DNA of 64,000 bases from Phytopythium helicoides (lineage: Eukaryota; Oomycota; Peronosporomycetes; Pythiales; Pythiaceae): assembly GCA_024867545.1 (NCBI GenBank), contig JANFNE010000003.1:868001-932000 (forward strand), given 5' to 3'. Position 1 is the stretch's first letter. Each line of letters starts with the position of its first letter. The notes below the pieces were generated by a model. It worked only from the letters and a program-made list of their open reading frames with translations, was not told the origin of the DNA and searched no databases. The position numbers and the translations under genes are program-made. This document shows, piece by piece, positions 42,998 to 54,664 of this stretch.

Positions 42998-45900
42998 TTA
43001 CTTGGACCGCGCGAGCTCCTCGACAAACTGTCCAAGATCAGTCACGGCCTGCTTCCTACCAACACTATTGTCGTTCTTGAGCTCAAGCCACTTGCCGCAC
43101 GACGGCGGCAGCACTACGCCCTCCTTGACCAAGTGCCGCAGCAGCTTCTTCACCTCGTCTGATAGCCAACAAAATATCGTCAGTTCCACAATACAACCAA
43201 CCAACACCTCCCACACATCTCCCACTCACCCTGGTCGCTACGCGTCTGGATAATGGCGGCCACAAGGCGAGTCTGAATCTCAGGACTTCCGCAAAAGCCT
43301 GTGAGCAGCATTCCCCGCTCACTCGAAGGCAGCTCGCCAGGTTTGCCGACCGACAGGATCAGCAGACATGTGTACGGAGCAAACACAGTGTCCAGACGCA
43401 GATCGTGCGGAATGTTCTTCTCGATCCACTGCACCACATCGTCGAACGCCCCGCCTGCCTCCAGCTTCGATGCAAGCTCAAAAGCAGGGTCCAGCGTAAG
43501 CACCTCACTCAATTTGTACTTGTCGCTCCAGCTCTTCAGCTCATTGGCTGTTCGCAGGTGCGCCGGAAGGATGCTGAACAAATTCACATACGTCGAGTGC
43601 AACTCACGCTTCGTCTTCTCCACGCTAGCAGCTGCAAGTAGGTTTAATGTGCAACCAATCATCGCGGCGAGGAAACCACCGTCCACAAGCTCCTCGTAGA
43701 CGTCACTTTCAATGCGGCTGCCGCTAGCACCGATGAGCCAATCCAACGTCATGCCCGACTTCGCTGAGTCCTGCATGTAGGTGAAGCAAATGCCAGCGAG
43801 GTGCTCGTGCAGCTTCGGGACATCGCACCAGAGATCGCCCGAGATCTCGATCGTCTTCTCCAGTCCGTGTCGGATGCCTTCGAACGACAACGAGCGCTTC
43901 TCAATGCTCAGCTTTTCGAGCAGCTCGACCATCTTTTCGCGCGCTTCCGCCTTGGCCTCGATAGCATTTGTGAGCACAGTAGCGGCAAACACGCGGGCAA
44001 CATCCTCGTGGTTGTTGAACTCCTTCAACACCTCCTGCAAGCACGCATCCGCCTCTGCAACATCCACAATCGACACATACTCCTCTGCGATCGACTTGGC
44101 CTTCTTTTCAACCTTTTCCTTCGCGTCCTCGGGAAGAGGAGGCACACTCGGGCGCTTAGGAGTTTCCGGCTTCTTCGCCTCGGGGCGCTTCGCCATTGCA
44201 GACGGGCCAGACGATGGCTGACGTCGAGCAGCATTGCCAAAAGAGGCCGGACGGCCTTGGGGACCCGTCTTGACGGACTCGTCACGCTGGAAATTGCGCG
44301 GGATTGTCATCCGGTTCGAACTACCGCTGCGGTTGTTCATTGAGTGCGACTGGTACACTGGAGCCATGGTGTTACGGTTAAAGCCACCATCGCGCGACGA
44401 GTTCGACCGCCGGGAATCCATTCGGTAGCTATCCGAGCGACCTCCACCAGACGGCGCACTCGAGGGAGGAGCGCGCTGCTCGCGTTCAGCCTCCTTACGA
44501 ATCTCATCTAGCGTCTTTGTCTTCAGCTCCTTGCGGCGTGGTTCCCACCGGTTATGACGCAGTTCGATCACATCCTTGATCATGAAGTTAATACGGGATG
44601 AGAGACGCTTGTCCTTGACAAGCTTCGTGCCGAGGTAGTGGAAGTAAGACTGCATGGAGCCCTGTGCACCATGACGGTCGAGGTCCTTGCCCATGGTCGT
44701 GAGAAGTTTACACAGTGACTCAATGTTCTCCTCATCTGGCGCGGTGTTCGGGTGCGATGGCACAAGCTCACTTGCCTGGTTAACGGTCACGCCCATGAGC
44801 TTCATAATACACTCGTGCATGATGCGCTCCTGGAGCATACCCTTGCGGTACAGCTCGCCAATGAAGCGGATGTTTCCAAGCATGCGTCCCTTCATAATGA
44901 TGCGCTTCTCCTCGTAGTCGGCCTCGTCCTGGGGAGTCAGCTCACCCTTCTCCTTCGCCTGCTTGAAGCTCTCCTCCAGCTCTTCATAGATGTTGTCCTT
45001 CTCGAACTCCTCCTGGCAGGCGTTCAGCAAGATACGCTTGAACGAGCAAGCCTTGGTGGCATGGCGGCTGGCCACTTCTTCGTTCGGGAACGGCCCGTTG
45101 AGTACCTGGTCCTCGCCAAGATCTTCCATGTGCTGACCTGACCAGAAGTACTGGGCTTCGTTCTCACTGGCGCCTTCAAGCACCCACAGCTTGACAAACT
45201 TCTGGTCTTGCACGCGCACCTCGCTGAGCTTGAGATTTTCTGGGGCTGGGCTCGGCTCAAAGTCGTCGTTGTTGGCAGCATGCAGCGCCTCCGATGACGA
45301 GTCGAACGGACCGACAACCTCGGAGTCGGCGTCCGACATAGTCGTCCAGTAGAACATATTGTCATCGTCATTCTGGACAATCTTAAGGAACGACCACGAC
45401 TGCCACTTGGAGTCCAGATGCACACACAGATCCGCATACATATCACAAAAGTGGGGCTCGCCGAGCGCCTTGTCGAAAATGATGCGGATCACACTCTGAA
45501 GCATCTCGAGGCTTTCCATATGGATGTTTGTGAGTTGCTCTGCAAGACGGTCGAACTTCTCGCGCGTCATCTTGTTCATAACACTCTGCACCTTCTTCTT
45601 GGCAGCCTCCAAGTTCGAAGCCGACTTAATTGGGATCCAACGATTAGCAGAGCGCGTAAGAGGCTTGACTGGGCCATCAAGAAGTGGCGGATCCGGAGCA
45701 CCACGGCCGCCACGGCCACCACGACCACCACGTTCACCGCGACCACGCTTTGGCAGCTCCTGCGAACGCTGCCACTGACCGCCACCGCCGTTACCAGAGC
45801 TGGAGCCACGCGAAGTCTGACGGCTGAGCTGCTTCTCGCCACGCTCCCAGCCTCCTCCACGACCGCCGCGAGATCCACTACGACCAACTGGGCCTTCATT

Positions 45901-47522
45901 CACAACTTCCATTGACGGCCACTTGGAATCGGGACCCGTGACGGCAGCAGGAAGTTCAGTGTATTTCTCGCGAAAGCTCAGCAGCACTTCCAATGTGTAG
46001 GTTGCCTTTCCGTTCTTCTTCTCCACAACAACGGCAACATCCTTAGTCTTCTCAACCTTGGCCTGTTCCTGCTTCTTCTCTGACGTTTTGGTCTCCACCT
46101 GCGTCGTCGTTGTCGTTGTCGTCGTCGTCGCCGTCGCCGTCGTCGTCGTCGTCGTCGCCGTCGCCGTTGTCGTCTCCATCGTCGTCGACTTGACCTGGAC
46201 CGAGGCGACTGGCTCCTGAGAAACCTCGGGAGACTTCTTCTTAGGGGAGATAGTTTTTGTCTTAGTCTCCGTCTTCTTCTCCAGGGTCTTGGTGACAGCC
46301 GGCTTCGGCGACGACACAGCCTCGGCAGCAGGCTTGGCCGCTTTCTTAGGGCTTTTTACTGGGGGCTTGACTGCTTCTGTTACCGGAGTGGGCGTGGACT
46401 CAGTAGACTTCTCCTTTGTAGCATCCACGCTCTTCGATCCGTTTGCAGGAGGAGTCGGAGTAACAGCGGCAGGAGACTGCGGCGTAGCAGCCGGCTGCAC
46501 CTTCTTCTTGGGCGATTTTTTAGGTGACTTGGCCGGGGACTTGGCACCATTCGTCTGCTTTATAGGGCTTGCCGGAGCCGCCTTCTTAGGTGTGCTAGCC
46601 TCAACCTTCTTCTCAACCTCAGCCTTGAACTTTTCCTTCACGCTCTCTGCGACGCTCGACACCTTCTCTGCCGGCGCAGGCGTCGGTGTGGAGGGAGCGG
46701 GAGCCGCGGGACCGCCGATCTGGATGGGCTTTTTGGTCTTTGGATCAATGATCTCGAGCCGCTTCTTTTCGCGCGGGGCCACGACGGTCTGCGGGGGCGC
46801 CGCCGGCATGCCCATCGCGTAGGGCGGCGCCATGCCCATTCCCATAGGAGGCATGTAGCCCATCTGTGGCGGGCCGCCCATGTACGGCGGCTGGTTCATC
46901 ATGTACGGCGGCATCTGCGGCGGCGGGTATCCGTAGGGCTGGCCCATCTGTGGCATGTACTGCTGCTGCATGGCGCCGCGCGGGGGTCCGCGCATGCGCT
47001 GTCCCTGGTGGTGGTGCGGCGCCGGGGGCCCGCGCATCTGCTGTGGCATGCCCGGCTGTCCTCCCTGCATGGGCGCGGGTCCTAGTCCGTGTCCGGGTGT
47101 GAACACCGGTCCGTTGTATCCTCTCGCGGGCGGCTGCGGTCGTCAATCACCTCTCCGTCAGCAAGCGCTCGAGAGCCCAACACACACACAAGCGCTCTGG
47201 CAGTACCGGGTGTCCGCCGAAGCCTGCGGGGCGGAACACTGGCGCGTGCGCGTCCATGCCGTGCGGCGGGGCCGCTCCCTGCGCGATCCACGATCCGTGA
47301 GCTCCTCCATCCCGCCTCGTCCCGCGTTCATCGCGGCGCACCTGCGGGGCGTCTCCAGGCGCGTCGTGCTGCTTGGGGCGGTACTCTGCGTGAGGGCGGC
47401 ACCGTTAGACGCGGAGGCCGCGCGCGCGCGCGCAGGGGGGGCGACGCACCGTGGTGGCCGGCGCCGGGAAAGGCGCGCGGCGGCTGCTGGTGCGGGGTGT
47501 ACGGCGGCTGGTGCGGCTTCAT
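42998..47522 (-). CDS. EIF4G: Translation initiation factor eIF4G
   Basis: The scaffold of the cap-binding complex. CDS is join 47450-47522, 47207-47385, 43230-47133, 42998-43158 on the minus strand, 1438 residues, with no frame error. In order: a proline/methionine/glutamine-rich N-terminus, a lysine/threonine-rich region, the eIF4E-binding motif YTLEVLL (about residue 460), RG-rich patches, the MIF4G domain starting near SANRWIPIKSASNLEAA, an MA3 domain (EYVSIVDVAEADACLQEVL), and a C-terminal HEAT-like region ending KWLELKNDNSV. The MIF4G domain carries a roughly 110-120-residue insertion between CVHLDSKW and FKRILLNACQEEFE. I chose ATG 47522 because it opens a short proline-rich exon that splices in frame; the long exon alone has only a GTG at 47106. 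Confidence 0.93.
43159..43229 (-). other. eIF4G last intron
   Basis: A 71-bp intron with donor GTGAGT and acceptor TATCAG, in phase 1. It joins QTRSDQ to DEVKKLLRHLVKEG. Confidence 0.9.
46101..46190. repeat. GTC-triplet low-complexity tract in eIF4G
   Basis: A run of GTC/GCC/GTT triplets encoding alternating threonine and alanine on the minus strand. It is in frame and lies in the unstructured region before the eIF4E-binding motif. Confidence 0.8.
47134..47206 (-). other. eIF4G intron 2
   Basis: A 73-bp intron with donor GTACTG and acceptor CCGCAG, in phase 0. It joins GFGGHP to PPARGYNGPVF. Confidence 0.75.
47386..47449 (-). other. eIF4G intron 1
   Basis: A 64-bp intron with donor GTGCGT, branch TCTAAC and acceptor CACGCAG, in phase 1. 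It joins GAGHH to EYRPKQHD. Confidence 0.78.
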
Positions 47523-48580
47523 CCCGCTCGCATCTACGGCACGCGCCGGTCGCAAACGGGGGGCGGTCCTGGCGCGGCTGCCGGCCGAAGACGCAGCGCG
47601 GACCCTGGTGTCCCGCTGATCTTCTCGCCTCGCGAAGCGGGGCTGTTTGTGGTTGGCTCTCCCCTTCCCTCGCCCTCGCCTGCCACAAAGGATACCCCGC
47701 GAAAAACGTTCGCTTCTACAGAGGACAGATCTTGGGCTCACTATGCGCCCGCCCCCTCCGACGCCGTAGAAAGGCCGCGGCAACCGCGGGGGCGGCGACG
47801 CCGCGATCTTCGGGCGGGGCGGCCCACCCGCGGCATTGCGTGCGGCGCAGGAGGAGGTGCTGGCGGCGGCGGGCGGCCGGACGAGCGCGGTGCAGGGCTC
47901 GCGAGGCGCTTTTCGGCTCCGATCGGCGGTTTCCGCGCTCGAAACGACCGCGAGCTCGCTCCAACCCGAGTGAACTCGGTGGAGTTGGCGCAGCGGAGAG
48001 ACGCACCTCTTCGAGCGACGCCGAGAGCTCCTTGGCGGCGCGGACGACCACCGAAAGTGCCTTGGTGCGACGACTGCTACGTTGCTGCGGACGACAGAGG
48101 AGGATCTTGCGATCTGAGGCGGTTTTCCGGTGACGCTGCTGTTGGGGAATGGGACCGCTGCTCGCCACAGACAACGGCTTGCCTTCAAGAAGGAAAAGTT
48201 TCGTCCACCATGTCGCCTGCCACGCTCGAGCTGCTCAGAGCCGATAGCCCTTCACGTTGATAGTTTGACACGAATATCTCGACTGGGCTTGGGTTTATGT
48301 GCAAAGTGCCAGCCGAATTCCCGACTTGCAGAGGCACTTGTATGTCGATGTCCTGTCCGAGCAACGAATAGCTTAGGAGTCATTTGACTTGGCTGCGTGA
48401 TTTTCCGTAACTCATACCGCACCGCGATGGACGGCAGTACGAAGTCGGTGCACAAGAATTGCATATTCAACTCCAGGTTCTAGTGTTGATACCTGATATC
48501 AAAAGCGTCAATCGAGTCATCCAACAAGGAGATCTCACATTTCCCTTTCGCGAGTAACGCAGGCTGAATTTGAGCGTTGA
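47523..48580. other. eIF4G upstream region, no gene recognised
   Basis: About 1 kb, very GC-rich in its first half, with overlapping open frames in most frames that look like GC artefacts. It should contain the eIF4G promoter and 5' leader. The part just before 48581 may be decayed 5' sequence of the membrane-protein pseudogene. Confidence 0.45.
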
Positions 48581-50546
48581 CATCCAGCCTTAGGGCCATA
48601 CGACACAGGCAAGACCAATGATGTACCTTATAGCGACCGAGTGATTGCTTGCATAAGGCGTCGAAATGACTACTATGTGCCTGTGTTGCTCGAAGATTTG
48701 TTACCTCCGTTCGGATCTTCAACTGCAAATTTGCTTGTGGATAATTCGGGCGAGTCGGTCGATGCGTACCGTATCGTTGAGCGCGCAAGTGCTGCCCTCG
48801 ACTCATCTGCGTTCGACGCGTACTCCCATACTTGCACTCTAGCAAGCAAGACGATGCCTTCTGTGCTCGATGTTTGCGAGAGACTTGGCTATAACGTCAC
48901 AGCGGATAATCTCCAGTCATTCGTGGTGTTGACAGCAACAATACCTACTTGATTAAGAATTCGCTTCCCATACTCCTGATGCCTTTTTGGGACAATGCTC
49001 ACAAAGGACGGACTGCAATTCCGGGTCGAGATGGAAGCGCATACATGCTTCGTCTCGCTGGTCAGTATGCGCGACCGGATGCAGATGTGGCCATCATTCG
49101 AGGTATAAGCCGCTCGGTTCGTGAGGCGAAGACAGAAGAGTGGCTGAAGCGTCCTGGAGGTTCATGGCGTAATGGCTGGTACGAGGATTTGATGGGATGA
49201 GCTGGTACTCAGATATGGTGACCACAAGAGCTCACGGACACTTACTCCCGACATCTCTTCGCGAATTTGTATTAAGTGCAAGTGGCATAAACGAACATGA
49301 TTGTAGCCACATAAAATGTGGTGGGGAAACAACTAGGTACTTGTGGGGACCCAAATTTGTTGTGGAGCTGAGCTTTGTCGATGTAAGCACGATTATCGTC
49401 TTCAACGGCACTCAGTTCGGCATCTTCGTGTTTGAAGTCGATGTTGTACAGAGTGTTCACAGCACGTACGACTGGCCAATGGCGGTCTCCAACATTACCC
49501 TCTCTTTGCTCATCTTTCGCTGGACGGTATCGCTCCTCGCAATATACCGTGGGTATGCAACAGGAAGCGCGTCCCTGCATTACATCGGTATTGGAGCACT
49601 ATCGAACGCCATGAGCTTTCAATATTTGCCGGTCCTACTACTTCCGCGATTGGGTAGCACTCTAACCGTGTTTTTCTCTTTGGGCTGTGCATTCCAAGGT
49701 CAGCAGAAAGCTTTGACTGACACTTGGTTTGTCGTGTACCCTGCTGTTATCGAGCTGATTTTAATCTATTACAGCCTGCTCAATGTTGCTGCCAAAATTT
49801 TACGTCGCCGGATCTCTGACATTCTGTTTGCACCAACAATCATCGCCCTCAGCGGCATCCACTTCTTTCGACTTCAAATTCTGCGGTCCCACTGGCTCGG
49901 CATCAACGAAGAAATCATATTGACTCTAGTATCATCGGACGAACTCAAAGCACTGTCACTAGACCAGTTCTTCACGGATATCGCACTCCGACTCAACGGA
50001 AACATCGAGAGACTCTTCATCATCAAGCTTGCCATCCTAGCTGTCAGCTTGCTACCTCTCGTTCTCACTAGATCACTTCCTGTATACCGCGAGACCTCCA
50101 CATCACTGAGAGGCGTGGAGAAAGCACTGGCTATGCGGAGTACAAACGTCGCTGGTCTCGGACGATCCTCCAATGTGTATGAGCTTCTGAACAACCCAGA
50201 TGTTGTCAAAATCGTTGGCTCTGGCCGTGCTTCTAGCGTCGTGGTTCCATTTGATCCTATTCGAGCGTTGAATAGCTACGAGATCATTCGCCTCGGCTGC
50301 GTGGTATACGGTAACAAATACCTCATCACAATGGATGACTGGGATCGAGTGTCGATGCTGGCGGGGTTTCGGCACATGTATCACTTATGGAATCACCGTG
50401 TTGTGGTGTTTCACTTGCGAGAGTCGAAGGTTGTGCGAGACGAGTTAGAAGTGCTGGAGCATCCTCAGTTGATGCGAGTGGACGATTCCGAGTTGACCAA
50501 AATCAGCATTTGGAGAATCTCGGGACGGTCATTGATATGCTCGTAG
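48581..50546 (+). pseudogene. Membrane-protein family, copy 1 (degenerate)
   Basis: A decayed relative of the intact genes at 52281 and 58007. Homology starts at about 48581 (LGPYDTGKTNDVPYSDRV) and runs to a stop at 50546. The N-terminal membrane anchor is lost and the frame breaks near 48930 and 49190, each equal to one missing base. One codon is also missing near 49975 (FFTDIAL instead of FFTTDIAL). From about 49953 to the end the DNA is almost identical to the other copies, and the final 70 residues are identical to copy 3. The long open piece 49197-50546 still encodes the membrane helices. Confidence 0.8.
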
Positions 50547-50990
50547 GAATGGAACTCAACTGAAGCAGAGGAACTTTTCACCGAATTCAGATGTCGTTTG
50601 CAAACGTGAACTGGATTGGGGAATGGAGCCGGTACTGACTCAATAATCGATCAACTCTGTGTAAAGTGCATATCGATCAATGAATGCGAGAAGAATAGGA
50701 GTAGTTGTTTTCCCATGAGGTGATGCTGTAGCTGTCTCTGAAACTCAGCGAATATCAACGGTTTGAAAGCTTGTGTGAGGCCGGTGTGTTGTGGTACAAG
50801 TTTATTCCAGAAAAACGGAGTAGGATTTCATGTTTCTACTTCGAAGTAGAGCTGATGCAAGAGTTTGGAAATGAACGATGAACGACGCTGTTTGTTTAAA
50901 CATTTAACTTGTAGCGCAGCATACACGATCGATGTTGGTGAATGCACAAGGGTATGGTGATACTACAACTGTGAAGTAAGAAGTAAACGC
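49953..50990 (+). repeat. Inverted duplication, plus-strand arm
   Basis: This segment matches the reverse complement of about 57720-58607 at very high identity, through the gene end, stop codon and roughly 290 bp of 3' flank. The match is interrupted by a 150-bp block at 50751-50900 that the other arm lacks. Confidence 0.85.
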
Positions 50991-52280
50991 GCCTTGACGC
51001 GCGAGTTTCAGGTTATCGCGGTTGGTCTGACTGACGGGGTCGGCAGGTTAGTATGAAAATTATTCGTTCGCAGACCAAAGGGGGCAAATACAAAACGTTT
51101 TACAATCTTATCTTCATTTCAAAGTTGATCAATCAAATCCACTCAACAAAAATATGCGCTTTAATTCCTCACTCAGGTGATGATGATGCTTGGGTGCATC
51201 ACTCATTTATATCGAGCGAGGTATAATATTTTCTGCTTTCTCGGACGGATTAGACTCCCCAAGGGTGAATCGTCCATCGGAGTTGCGTGCAATTGGTAGA
51301 TTTTGTTTTGAGCGACGCTTTCAATTCAGAGTCCAACATACCTTCTCGTAAGCAATTCTCTGTTCACGCAAGACATTGGGTTGGCTGCTCGAAACCCCAC
51401 TAACTAACGTGGACGCTTCACGAACTCAACGATAGAAGACCGACGTGAACAGCTACCTCACCAAACAATACCAATGGATTGATGTTGCAGAGCTTCAAGC
51501 ATTGCTCATTCCTTTTGCAAAAAACGAAAACGAAGCACAAGGTTGTAAGGTGCCAGCTTTATGCTATCGAAAGTAGCTTAGTAAGTGAGATACTAACTGG
51601 TACACACCGAGACTCGTGACCAAGTCACTAGCTGGTCCTGCCTATCTACTATGTGCAACACAGGACCGCTACCGACTGGTTGTGATGAATCGGATTGGGC
51701 ATCCTCATCGCCTCAAAAATGACACTATTAAGAGTTGATTTATTCTTCCTTGAAGAAAGGACACGAATTCGATTTTACTTATGCCAATACAAGATACATT
51801 TGGCAATGCTTGTCATTAGTATTACTGGTGGTATTGCTTTTCGAGCACGAAGGTTTCTTGCTTGCAGCCTTCTTCACTAAAGCAAGTATCTTGTGAGTTT
51901 CCAAGCTACGAATCGAATCTGTCTACGAGTTTATGTGGGCAAACCCAAAGAAGACTCAACTGAAGGATATTTCGAAGTGTTTTGCCTTTATTAAGTACCC
52001 AGAGTTACTTAATCACCGATCGTGAGCTGACATTTCTTCTTCTCGGAAAACATATTCTGTTCTCTCAAGTTTTCTCTCCAAAAGCCATGCTAGATGGTTG
52101 GTTCTATTTCGGTCGCAGAGCGAGTGATGACCAAATGCACTTCAATTTTAGTTTTTAGGCGATTCCTCGACTCAACGCAATACGCCCTCTATCCCTGATG
52201 AGCGATTTGTTCGAGAAAACTTTGCTTCAATACATCCACTGACGGGAAATACTAGCAAATCTAGTGACGAAGTTCCAGTT
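50991..52280. other. Intergenic region, no gene recognised
   Basis: About 1.3 kb, AT-richer than the surroundings. Only short open frames, the longest starting near 51695. I see no RNA gene or repeat. It should include the promoter of copy 2. Confidence 0.5.
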
Positions 52281-54465
52281 ATGAGAAACCCTCCTACCAG
52301 CTTAGCAGTAGGTGCGATGAGAATCGGCAGCCCAACCCCGATAGAAGATGTTCATTACTCACGAAAGCAACGAGTGCGCACCACAAAACTCGAAGTCGCT
52401 GGAGCAGTCTTTAGCGCACTAACATGCATATTTGTCGCTGTGCTCATGTGCTCACAACTTTTCGGAGTCCTCGCCAGCTCCATTCAAACAACAATAGTTA
52501 TCTCGATAGGTCAAGATCCATCGCTTGGATCTTATGATACTAGAAAAGACAACGATGTGCCATACACCGACCGAGTTCTTGCGTGCATTGGGCGCTCTGA
52601 TCTATATCACCCAATTCTTCTGGAAGATCTTTTACCCACAGTCGGGTCCTCTGACTTCACGTCAGTTGTGGACACATCAGGAACTTCAATTGCAGCATAT
52701 CGAGTCATTCAGCGATCAGGAGGGATTTTGGACTCCGGAGCCACCGAAGTGTTCACTCGCATGTGCACTCTTGCTGGTGAAACATTTTCAACAATCACAA
52801 GTGTCTGCGGAGAACTCGGCTATAATATCACTACAGACAATCTCCGAATCGTTGTTGGCGTGGACGGCAACGAGACACTTTTGATTCACAACTCACTGCC
52901 GCTACTGATTATGCCATACTGGGACAACGCTCATAACGCTCGAACCGCAATTCCCGGATGGGACGGAAGTGCCTGTATGATGCACCTGGTTGACAAGTTT
53001 GAGCGATTTGATGGATATGCTGCGCTGATTCGTGGGATTAACCGAACGCTACGCGAAACTAAAACGGAGGAATGGCTGAAGCGCTCTGGTGGCACTTGGC
53101 GCAATGGTTGGTACGAAGATCAAGATGGAATGAAGTGGTACTCTGATATGATGACAACGAGCACAAAGCCACGCCTGCTACCAGCAAAGGATCGGTACTT
53201 TGATGCTGAATCTCCATTTATGGATGCAGAAATCGATTGCACTCGCTCAAGTATTTGCCGCGACGCCCTCCTGCAGCAAAGATGGGGACCAAAATTCAGG
53301 GTTGACGTAGACATTCAAGAGTCAACGAGTGTCGTTATATACAATGGGACGCAGCACGGAGTTTTCTGGTGGGACGGCCGGGCCTTCCAGACTGTGCGCA
53401 CCGACTACGACTGGCCAATGTTCGTTTCAAACGCTACCGTCGCAATGTTGATATTCAGGTGGATTGCTGCACTTGCAGCTCTATTTCAAGGGTATCTCCA
53501 AGGACATGCTCGATTACACTATGCTGGAATTGGTGTGCTCTCCAACTCGGCCAGCTTTCAATGCTTGCCAATTCTACTCCTCCCACGGCTGTCCAACACT
53601 CTCGCTGCCTTCTTCTCAGTCGGATGCTACTTTCAGGGTCAACAAAATGCTCTCGATGGCACTTGGTTTGCGATGTATCCAGCGATTATCGAACTCGTGT
53701 TGATCTACTACAGTTTGCTCAACACGGCTGCCAAGATTCTGCGTCGTCGGGTCACAGACATTCTGTTTGTGCCGACAATCTTTACTCTCAGTGGCATCCA
53801 TTGCTTTCGAAGGAAGCTCTTGACATGGCAGTGGCTTGGAATCAAAGACGGGATGGTTCCCACTTTGGTATCGTCGGATGAGATGGACACGCTGTCACTA
53901 GACCAGTTCTTCACCACGGATATCGCACTCCGACTCAACGGAAACATCGAGAGACTCTTCATCATCAAGCTTGCCATCCTAGCTGTCAGCTTGGTACCTC
54001 TCGTTCTCACCAGATCACTTCCTGTATACCGCGAGACCTCCACATCACTGAGAGGCGTGGAGAAAGCACTGGCTATGCGGAGTACAAACGTCGCTGGTCT
54101 CGGACGATCCTCCAATGTGTATGAGCTTCTGAACAACCCAGATGTTGTCAAAATCGTTGGTTCTGGCCGTGCTTCTAGCGTCGTGGTTCCATTTGATCCT
54201 ATTCGAGCGTTGAATAGCTACGAGATCATTCGCCTCGGCTGCGTGGTATACGGTAACAAATACCTCATCACTGTGAATCACTGGAGCCGCGTGTCGATAA
54301 TGTCAAAACTTCCCTTCCGCGTGGCAGCGTTTTGCTTGCGAGAGTCGAAGGTAATGAGAGGTGTGCTGGAAGTGTCCCGAGCACCTTGTGCTGATGCAGG
54401 TGGATGCCCCCCAGTTGAGAAAGATCAAGTTTTGGCACATATCGGGCCGGCCACTGCTGTGCTGA
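52281..54465 (+). CDS. Multi-pass membrane protein family, copy 2
   Basis: About 727 residues, function unknown. A short cytoplasmic N-terminus is followed by a membrane helix (FSALTCIFVAVLMCSQLFG) and a large, probably extracellular domain with NxT sites and conserved tryptophans and cysteines (LLEDLLPTVGSS, MPYWDNAHNARTAIPGWDG, WYEDQDGMKWYSDM). Then come five or six helices from VSNATVAMLIFRWIAALAAL to LFIIKLAILAVSLVPLVL, and a cytoplasmic tail. ATG at 52281 is in good position. One extra base near 54375 throws the end out of frame; removing it gives a tail (EHLVLMQVDAPQLRK, ending GRPLLC) that matches the other copies and stops at 54465. Uncorrected, the frame runs on to 54497. Upstream parts resemble copy 3 most. 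Confidence 0.75.
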
Positions 54466-54664
54466 CAATGTGTAGTTGTCTTCTCCAACGCCGCTGACGA
54501 GGTAGATGTGTACTTGAGCTGCTTGTGATGCCACCCGGCGACCGGAACTCTGCACGGCGTTCGAAATCGAGTCGATGACGTTGTAGTGCCCGGGGCGACT
54601 TCAACCACCTTCACTCTGGATGTGGCCCCGCCCCCGCCACCAAATCAAATCCCATCGCTCCAGC

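Noticed and set aside
47147..48200. Several 150-390-residue frames on both strands upstream of eIF4G
   Set aside because: All frames are open because of high GC content. Only the two short exons that splice into eIF4G have support.
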